NCBI GenBank assembly: GCA_030035585.1
Contig: CM057466.1
Span: forward strand, 56,799,233 to 56,863,232
Reading direction: 5' to 3'
From: Dugong dugon
Lineage: Eukaryota; Chordata; Mammalia; Sirenia; Dugongidae
Length of the DNA: 64,000 bases
In this document: positions 57,565 to 64,000 of the stretch, piece by piece
Layout of the letters: every line of letters starts with the position of its first letter
How positions within the stretch are numbered: the stretch's first letter is position 1
Made by a program: the position numbers and the translations under genes
Notes under the pieces: generated by a model
The model's input: only the letters and a program-made list of their open reading frames with translations
What the model was told of the DNA's origin: nothing
Database searches by the model: none

Positions 57565-57744
57565 ATTACTTTACATATAAATATTATTTTATAATGAGAT
57601 ATAAAAATTTAGGAAAATACTAGAAAGGAAAAAGAAAAAGAAAAATGTCACACATATTTCCACCAATGAAAACATCGAAAATTATATTTTGAGGTTATTT
57701 ATGCTGTCTTTTTTCCATATAATTATTTTCTTTTTAAAACCCAG

Positions 57745-58665
57745 CATAAGAATATAGAGAGTGATAAGTGAAAACACAGGCATTCTTGGGAAAAGATATT
57801 TACAATCAAAGTATCTGACAAGAGACTCATATCCAGAGTATTAAAAATCTCCTACAAGTCAAAAAGAAAAAAGAGAACCCGAAAGAAAAATAGCATGAAG
57901 GTTTGAATGGGAACATCACTAAAAAAGATATTTAAATGGCCAATAAACACATGAAAATGTCTTAAGTCTCGTTAATTATCAAGGAAATGCAAATTAAAAC
58001 CGCAATAACATACACACCTACCAGAATGACAACAATTAAAGCGCCTGACAATACTAAGTGTTGGCATGGGTGTGGCGTCACTGGAACTCTCAAACATACT
58101 TCTCGTGAGAGTGTAAACTGGCACAACTATTTGGAAAACTTTTAGTCAGGTTTTACCGAAATATGAACGTGTATACACCCTACAACCAACAACTACCCTC
58201 CTAGGTGTATACCCTACAGAAATGCATACATATGTGCAAAAAACTAGAAAAAACAAAATGTCCATCAACAATAGAAGAGATAAGTGTGGTATATTCATAC
58301 AATGGAATAGTATACAGCAATAAGAAAGAACTGCGGCTAAATGCAATAATATGGATGAATCTCACAAACATAACATTAAACAAAAGACAGTAGACACAAA
58401 ACAGTTCATACTGTTTTGTTCCATTTATATATTTCAAAATTAGGCAAGAGTTAATTTGGGTGATGGAAGTTAGGATAATGGTTACTTTTGTGGGGATATT
58501 GATGAGAAGGGGCATGAGGGGGCTTTTGGGCAGCTACCAATGTTTAATTTCTTGTTCTGAGTGGTGCCTACATGACTGTGTTCACTTTTTAAAAATTTAT
58601 TGAGCAACACACCTATGATTTTATACTCTTCTGTAGATATAAATGCCAATAAAAGTCTATTTTTA
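57745..58665 (+). mobile_element. Ancient L1M: ORF2 C-terminus and 3'UTR
   Basis: Sense text of the last ORF2 part ('ggccaataaacacatgaaaa', 'ggaaatgcaaattaaaaccg', 'aaatgtccatcaacaataga', 'acaatggaatagtatacagc') followed by a 3'UTR ending 'caataaaagtcta'. Heavily mutated. Confidence 0.85.
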
Positions 58666-58969
58666 AAAATGTCATTTAGCAAGCATACTTGTAAAGAGTT
58701 TAAATTTTTTTTTTTATACAATGAGTGGAAAAAAAGCATTTCTAAATAACCATACTCTTTTTACATAATATGTGATTTTAAACGTGCAATAACATTAAAA
58801 CTAAATATTGTAAGTAAAAATATATGGTAGTAAGCTTTGTAAAAAGTTGTATCCACCTTATTACACTTATCATAAAAAGCACATTCTTCATAAGCATCAT
58901 TTCTGATATCTAATGTAGGATCATAATTTTTTAACCCTTCTCCTCCTTTATTGTACTGCATCATTAAAA

Positions 58970-59200
58970 TATGGAAATATTATAAGAATGTTGCAATGAA
59001 TATATCTTGGTGCATAATTTTTTCTCTGTAGTTCAACTTGTTTTCTGATGTAGAATTACTGGATCAGTGAGAGATTTGGAAATATATATTACCAAATTAT
59101 TCTCCTAAAGGGCTGCTCCGATGCATATTACTACCAGCAACATCTGATTCTGCTTATTTCACCAGAATTTCTCTAGCAAATTATAGTGTTTGTAAATTTC
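58970..59200 (-). mobile_element. Ancient L1 ORF2 fragment, antisense
   Basis: 'gttgcaatgaatatatcttg', 'agaattactggatcagtga', 'ggctgctccgatgcatatta' follow the antisense C-terminal ORF2 pattern, very diverged. Confidence 0.55.
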
Positions 59201-59282
59201 AGATGTATAAATACTCCCACCATGGCTGACTTCAAGCAACTAGTGTAAGGTCAACTAGTTGACAAATTCTTGAAATTTTAAC

Positions 59283-60000
59283 AGTTTAGGCACTTATTAT
59301 GTGCCAGGCACCGAGTCAAGTGCTGGGGAAGATAGAGAAAAGATCATGATGTAGTCATTGTCTACTGGGCAGTGGCTAAAAGAACTATGCTGGATAAGCA
59401 GAGGAAAGAGAGGTTAACTTTGACAAGGTGTGAGGGAGGGGGAGAATCAGAGAAGGCTTCTTTGAATGAGCTTTGAAAGATGGGATAATAGCTACGTAAC
59501 TAGAGAATAGTTAGGAACGAAGGCATGAGAGTGCATAATACCTTCAGGAAATTGCAAGTTGCTTTCTTTGCCCAAAATTATTGGCACAAGATGGATTATG
59601 GGCATAAAAAAGGGCAGAAGAGAGAGCTGGGGCCCAATTGTCAAAGGTGTTGAGTTTTGCTATGCAGTAACAACAGCTATGGACAGTTTTTGAGAAGCAT
59701 TAGGCAATAACCCTGATGGCCATGTGAAGACTAAACTGGGGACCTGTAAGGAGACCTTTGCAAGTTTCAAGCAGGGTATAATGAGAACTTCAATTGAAGC
59801 AGTGCAGTAGAGAGAGAAAGAAATGGGACAATCCAAGAAGCATTTAGGAGGAAGAATTGACAGGACTTGCTGAGGTGAGTAGGAGAGATGATTGCTTGAA
59901 GATAATACCTAGACTTTGAAACACGTTCTTCCTGACTTCTCTGGGAATGAATGACTTTGTCAGAAAAGAAAGGAAGCATTTTTAAGTTTAGGACTTGGTT
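59283..60000 (-). repeat. Ancient LINE (probably L2) fragment, antisense
   Basis: 'cacttattatgtgccaggca', 'cagagaaggcttctttgaat', 'gtgacaggacttgctgagg'-like text, parallel to 17345-18265. Name tentative. Confidence 0.5.
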
Positions 60001-61885
60001 ATTTTTGCATCTTACTACTGACATCTGTAAGTTTGAGAGAAGGTGTGAAACATGAATGGTGGACCATGGCAATGATTTGTTTTACTGAATATGGATTTAT
60101 GGATCTTGATTCTGGATAGTTATGTTATTAAAATGATGGACTTGGGCTTGAGATAAAAGGCTTCTCACAAGATTGAGAAGTAATAATTTACGCAGGAGTT
60201 TATTGGACGAAAAATAATTTATCCAGGGAGCTTAAAGGAGAGTAAGCAAGGAAAGGAAGGAAAACAGCCAGATAAACCTGTGAAGCCAGTTACTATAGGC
60301 ATAATGTAGCAAGAAGAATCGTTGAGCTGAGGAGCCAGGTGATTCACACGAGAAAACAGTTGGGAAGGAGGCCAGAAACAATACTTAGGGCCTTAGATGT
60401 CTATGTACAAACACTCAGGGATAGGTAACAAGCAAAGTAAACTTGGGATTATAACCCCAGGCGGTAAACATGATGATCTCATTGAAACCTTTGGGATGGG
60501 AGTCAAAGCTAACATACATGATGAAATGGAATCTATACCCAGTTCTGAAGAAAACCTATAAACAGGGAAGGAGACTGGTGTGTGTTGTAGAGAGACTAAG
60601 CGGAAGCCCACTGAAGAGTGTAAGATTAATATTTAGGTGAGAGAATCAGAACATTAAGACAGCTACTACCATTTGGCCAGAAGGCAATAGGGAAAACATA
60701 TTAAATATTGAATTTATTTAAAAAATGCATATAAAGTCCTTTCAAAAATTTTAATGAGAAACATGAGCTTGATTTTATGGACATCACATTTTTAGATTCA
60801 TTTTTAAGCATGTAATTCCTGGCCAAGACTTTTTAAGGACAATCTCTTAAAATTATCAATAGTCACCATCAATAAAAAAATCTTTGTATAAGTGGGTGAT
60901 AAAAACATTAAAATTCTTTTTATAACTATCCAAAAATATACAACAGTTGAGACTGTATTTAGAGAAAGTAAGTGCTTCCTTTTCTTTCACTGACAAATGT
61001 GAACGTTGAAATTCACGGATAAGGCAAACAGATTATTTATGATGGGCAGATACATTCTCCTCTCACCCCCTCAACCATGTGGACAGACTTCCAGCCAGAT
61101 TAATAACCCCTGAGGCCAAGGGTTATGAGTTTGTCCAATGGGGTCCAATAAGAAATCCCACAGTGAGAGTCTCTACGAAGTATCAGGCCAGAGCATATTG
61201 ATGTGTGATTTGGAGAAGACCCCGACAGTACTTGGGGATATGTGAATAGAATTCAGTTCCCGGGGAGAGGAGGAGGAACTGGCATGGTCCAGGCAGTATT
61301 ATTACAGTAACAGCCAAGCAGGGTAGTGAAGCTTCAGCCCCAGTGGAGGAATGAAAGTGAAAAATAGGAACCAAGACAATGCCTAGTGAATCCTGGGCAA
61401 ATTCAGTGAAGTTAAAGTTGAAGTTCAACAGCTTTCAGAGATCCGGGGCTCACCTCCCAAACATAAAAGATGATACGTCAAACGTAGCTCAGCAAGAGCT
61501 GAGGAAGGCCCAGTGGCTAGGTGAGGCTAGCATGGGACTGGAAGTCCTCAGTACCCGTGGCTGAGCAGATCTAGAAAAGGCAGTTGTGTGAAAGAAGGTG
61601 GGAAAAATTTGGGCTCAAAATTAGGAGAACTTTTAATTTTTTAAATAAAAGTAACACTTAAATTTTAAAATATCATAGAAGGTTTGGAAAATATGGGGGG
61701 TGGGGGTCTGGGAAATGTCCCTGTGTACAAAAGGCGTGGTGGAGGCATCTCACCTGCTCTAACTTCACAAGGGGGAAGGAGAATCAAGAGCAACAACCCA
61801 AGGCTGACTCCTATGAGGCAGAGGTCAGACATGTCTCCTCTCTCCAACCTTTGTACCAATTCTCATACCAACTGTCCCTCCCACA
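60001..61885. other. No recognised feature
   Basis: About 1.9 kb of unassigned sequence with short, unconvincing frames. May include more decayed LINE text. Confidence 0.4.
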
Positions 61886-61889
61886 GCAC

Positions 61890-62560
61890 CCTACTTCTCT
61901 GCTGGGTTTGATAATTCGTTGCAATGGCCACACAGAACTCACTGACAATACGCATGATTATGGGGTTTATTAGGGGAGTAACAGGTTACAATTCAGGTTC
62001 AGGAGCACTCAGGATACAGTTCTCTGATCAAGACAGCCTTTTCTCAGCCCTGCCCCCAGGCACGCCTCTCTCTGGACCTCGGCCTCTGCCCTGCTCAGAC
62101 AAGTGTTACAAAGCTCCTTTAGCTCTGCGGATAAGTGACCCAAGGCAGCCCACTCTGCCAGCAAGCCTCCTGTCCAAAGGCGCTCAGCAATAGCTCCGTG
62201 GGTTGGCAAATAGCAAACAGAGCTCCACTAAGCCTCCTGCCTGAAGGCACTCAGCTTTCTTGTTCATGAGCTGGGCTGTCTCCTGCTGGTCTCCTGGTTC
62301 TGCTGCTTCTTGCTGTCTTCAATGTTACACCTCTCACTTTCTTTCTCTCTCTCTTTCCCTATTTCCTGGTTCCGGAAGCTTCCGGTACAGGGATCCTGGG
62401 TCCAAAGGTGAGCTCCACTCCTGGCTCTTCTTTCTTGGTGATGGTGAGATCCTCTCCTCCAGCCTCTGGGATGGCTCATTTTAAGCCTAGTAGGATGGCA
62501 AAACTGACCAATTCCTTCATTAGGGTTCCATAGACCTTATTTGCATTGTCCTACCCCCAC
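61890..62560 (-). mobile_element. LTR-like element, antisense (split)
   Basis: Read on the minus strand it has a polyadenylation-type AATAAACCCC (from 'ggggtttatt', 61961-61970) near its 3' end and an upstream GC/CT-rich body. It appears to resume after RTE and SINE insertions at about 62926-63055 ('ccttatttgtatagtaccac'). Ends are not defined, so LTR identity is inferred. Confidence 0.4.
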
Positions 62561-62561
62561 A

Positions 62562-62716
62562 CAATGAGATGGATTGACTCAGTGGCTGCAACAATGGGCT
62601 CAAGCATAACAATGATCGTGAGGACGGTGCAGGATTAGGTAATGTTTTGTTCTATTGTACATAGGGTCTCTATGAGTCAGAACTGACTCGAGGGTACCTA
62701 ATAACAACAACAACAC
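62562..62716 (+). mobile_element. RTE LINE 3' terminus
   Basis: 'gatggattgactcagtggct', 'acaatgggctcaagcataac', 'gtctctatgagtcagaact', tail 'acctaataacaacaacaac'. Only the last ~150 bp. Confidence 0.85.
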
Positions 62717-62777
62717 CTCCACATAGGTGTCATGAACTTTATTTGTATTATTAGTAAGCTATCAAATCCTCTTTAAA

Positions 62778-62926
62778 AAAACAAACTTGTTGATTCCTAC
62801 TCATAGTGACCCTATAGGACAGAGTAGAACTGCCCCATAGGGTTTCCAAGGAGCATCTGGTGGATTCAAACTGCTAACCTTTTGGTTAGCAGCCAAGCAC
62901 TTAACCACTGCACCACCAGGGCTCCA
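62778..62926 (-). mobile_element. AfroSINE, antisense
   Basis: 'gattcctactcatagtgacc', 'ctataggacagagtagaact', 'ccttttggttagcagccaag', 'taaccactgcaccaccaggg'. Among the least diverged AfroSINEs here. Confidence 0.9.
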
Positions 62927-63176
62927 ATCCCCTTGGTGAGCCATAGTTACCTTATTTGTATAGTACCACCCAATCACTTGGGTGGGAGTTACAAGACCAT
63001 GGTGAGAAAGGCCATATAAAAGTGATCCATCACACTGCACCTCACAATCCCAGTATCTTATCCAAATTTATCATGTACTTTCTTTGTCTGTCTTCATGTG
63101 TATTTTAGATAGTTGGATTTAGAAGGTGTACATATAATTTGCATCCTAATTTTTTTTAATACAATTATAGTATAAG

Positions 63177-63352
63177 TATTTCCCATTTACATGGCACAGT
63201 GGTTAAGCATTACGGCAGCTAACCAAAAGGTCGACAGTTCAAATCCACCAGCCACTCTTTGGAAACCCTATGGGACAGTTCTACTCTGTCCTATAGGGTC
63301 ACTATGAGTCAGAATCAACTTGATGGCAAAGAGTTGGGTTTGGTTTTTGTTT
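63177..63352 (+). mobile_element. AfroSINE with 9-bp target duplication
   Basis: 'atggcacagtggttaagcat', 'aaccaaaaggtcgacagttc', 'tggaaaccctatgggacagt', 'tgatggcaaagagttgggtt'. Flanked by 'tagtataag' at 63168-63176 and 63353-63361. It lacks the internal 'cagtctgcttcc' segment present at 6767-6968. Confidence 0.9.
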
Positions 63353-63842
63353 TAGTATAAGCTACGTGATTTCTCATAATTGTAATCTTATTTTTTTATA
63401 ATCATAATCTTTAATGGTTACACAAGTCCATGGAGTGGGTTAACCATGATGAATTATTCTCCTATTGTTGGATGTTAAGGTTTGTCTCATCAATATTCCT
63501 TATCGATATTCTCTTTAAGGTTCCTTCCAGTACTGAAAGTCTATGAGTCTATGTTTGGCAAAGGAAATGCATATAAGTTCTCAAAATAGCTTCAGTTATA
63601 TAGATGAGAAAAATAAAACCCAAGGAGGTAGGTACACTGGCCCCCGACCAGGTAGTGGCCACCTGAGACTGGTTTCCAGTGCCTGAGTTACTTCTTGTCT
63701 AGGACTGCTCTAAAAATTGTTACATATTAGTTCTATTTGTATATGGGTCAGATGACATGAGACATGACTTCAAGAAAAGAAGTTTGCTTTGTACATTTTC
63801 AGCTGTTATAATCCAATTTATTGTTTTCAAACAATGACAATA

Positions 63843-64000
63843 CAGTAGTCCACCCCACCACTTCTCCGCGGTTCTGCTTTCTGTGGTTTCAGTTACCCTA
63901 GGTCATCCAGGTCTGCAGACCTTGTGTTCAAGTAACCCCTATTTCACTTAATAATGGCCCCAAAACACAAGAGTAGTGTTGCTGGCAGTTCAGATATGCC
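63843..64000 (+). mobile_element. Tigger (pogo-type DNA transposon), 5' end, cut by window edge
   Basis: After a TA (63841-63842) begins 'cagtagtccaccccaccact', then 'ccgcggttctgctttctgtg', 'gtttcagttaccc', 'acttaataatggccccaaaa', matching Tigger-type termini. Confidence 0.75.

Noticed and set aside
57745-58665. Host gene exon encoding a 60-residue frame
   Set aside because: The text is the L1M ORF2 C-terminus, heavily mutated.
1-64000. CRISPR array, operon or bacterial system
   Set aside because: No spaced direct repeats or dense ORF packing; the repeat content is unmistakably mammalian.

Overview
This window is repeat-dominated nuclear DNA of a placental mammal, and I find no host gene in it. 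Three things point to an afrotherian, most likely a proboscidean (elephant lineage). First, there are several tRNA-derived SINEs of the AfroSINE type, with heads reading like 'GCAGTGGTTAAGTGCT..AACCAAAAGGTC' and tails reading like 'GACTTGATGGCAACGGGTTTGG'. Second, there are RTE-clade (BovB-like) LINE fragments whose 3' tail resembles the AfroSINE tail. Third, many L1 copies share one 5'UTR and 3'UTR type. Ancient pan-mammalian repeats (MIR, L2, L1M, MER5, Tigger) lie underneath. Almost all longer open frames are L1 ORF1/ORF2 pieces or compositional accidents. Family names come from recall of consensus features and were not checked by a database search.

Layout. 1-4918: minus-strand L1 'A' (part of ORF2, ORF1, and a 5'UTR with a tandemly duplicated 284-bp unit), inserted next to an older L1 piece (4919-6482). 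6.5-26 kb: mostly unique or ancient sequence with MIR, L2, AfroSINE, RTE and L1M pieces, a 198-bp nearly perfect palindromic hAT-like element (9645-9842), and a SINE with a tRNA-Gly-like head joined to RTE sequence (11988-12305). 26-39.4 kb: an L1 graveyard. Minus-strand L1 'C' (26700-27846 plus 33035-38276) is split by L1 'B' (28099-33034), and several T-run-headed L1 3' ends are stacked nearby. 39.4-43.9 kb: older L1 3'UTR, MIR, AfroSINEs, and a solo LTR with an exact 5-bp target duplication (43075-43582). 43.9-54.15 kb: plus-strand near-full-length L1 'D', interrupted inside ORF2 by minus-strand L1 'E' (49185-51652) with a 15-16 bp target-site duplication. 54.2-64 kb: unique sequence, a hAT-like element with a circularly permuted MER5-type interior (55431-55667), another palindromic element (57351-57564), L1M, L2, an LTR-like block hit by RTE and SINE insertions, and the start of a Tigger element.

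Relationships. L1 supplies most of the mass, and three separate L1-into-L1 events are visible (A, B into C, E into D). The most striking is E. It is inserted in opposite orientation, and its 5' truncation lies within about 10 nt of the homologous ORF2 position of the insertion site, giving a ~4.9-kb imperfect inverted repeat with almost no spacer. All L1 ORFs show frameshifts, stops or deletions, so no competent element is present.
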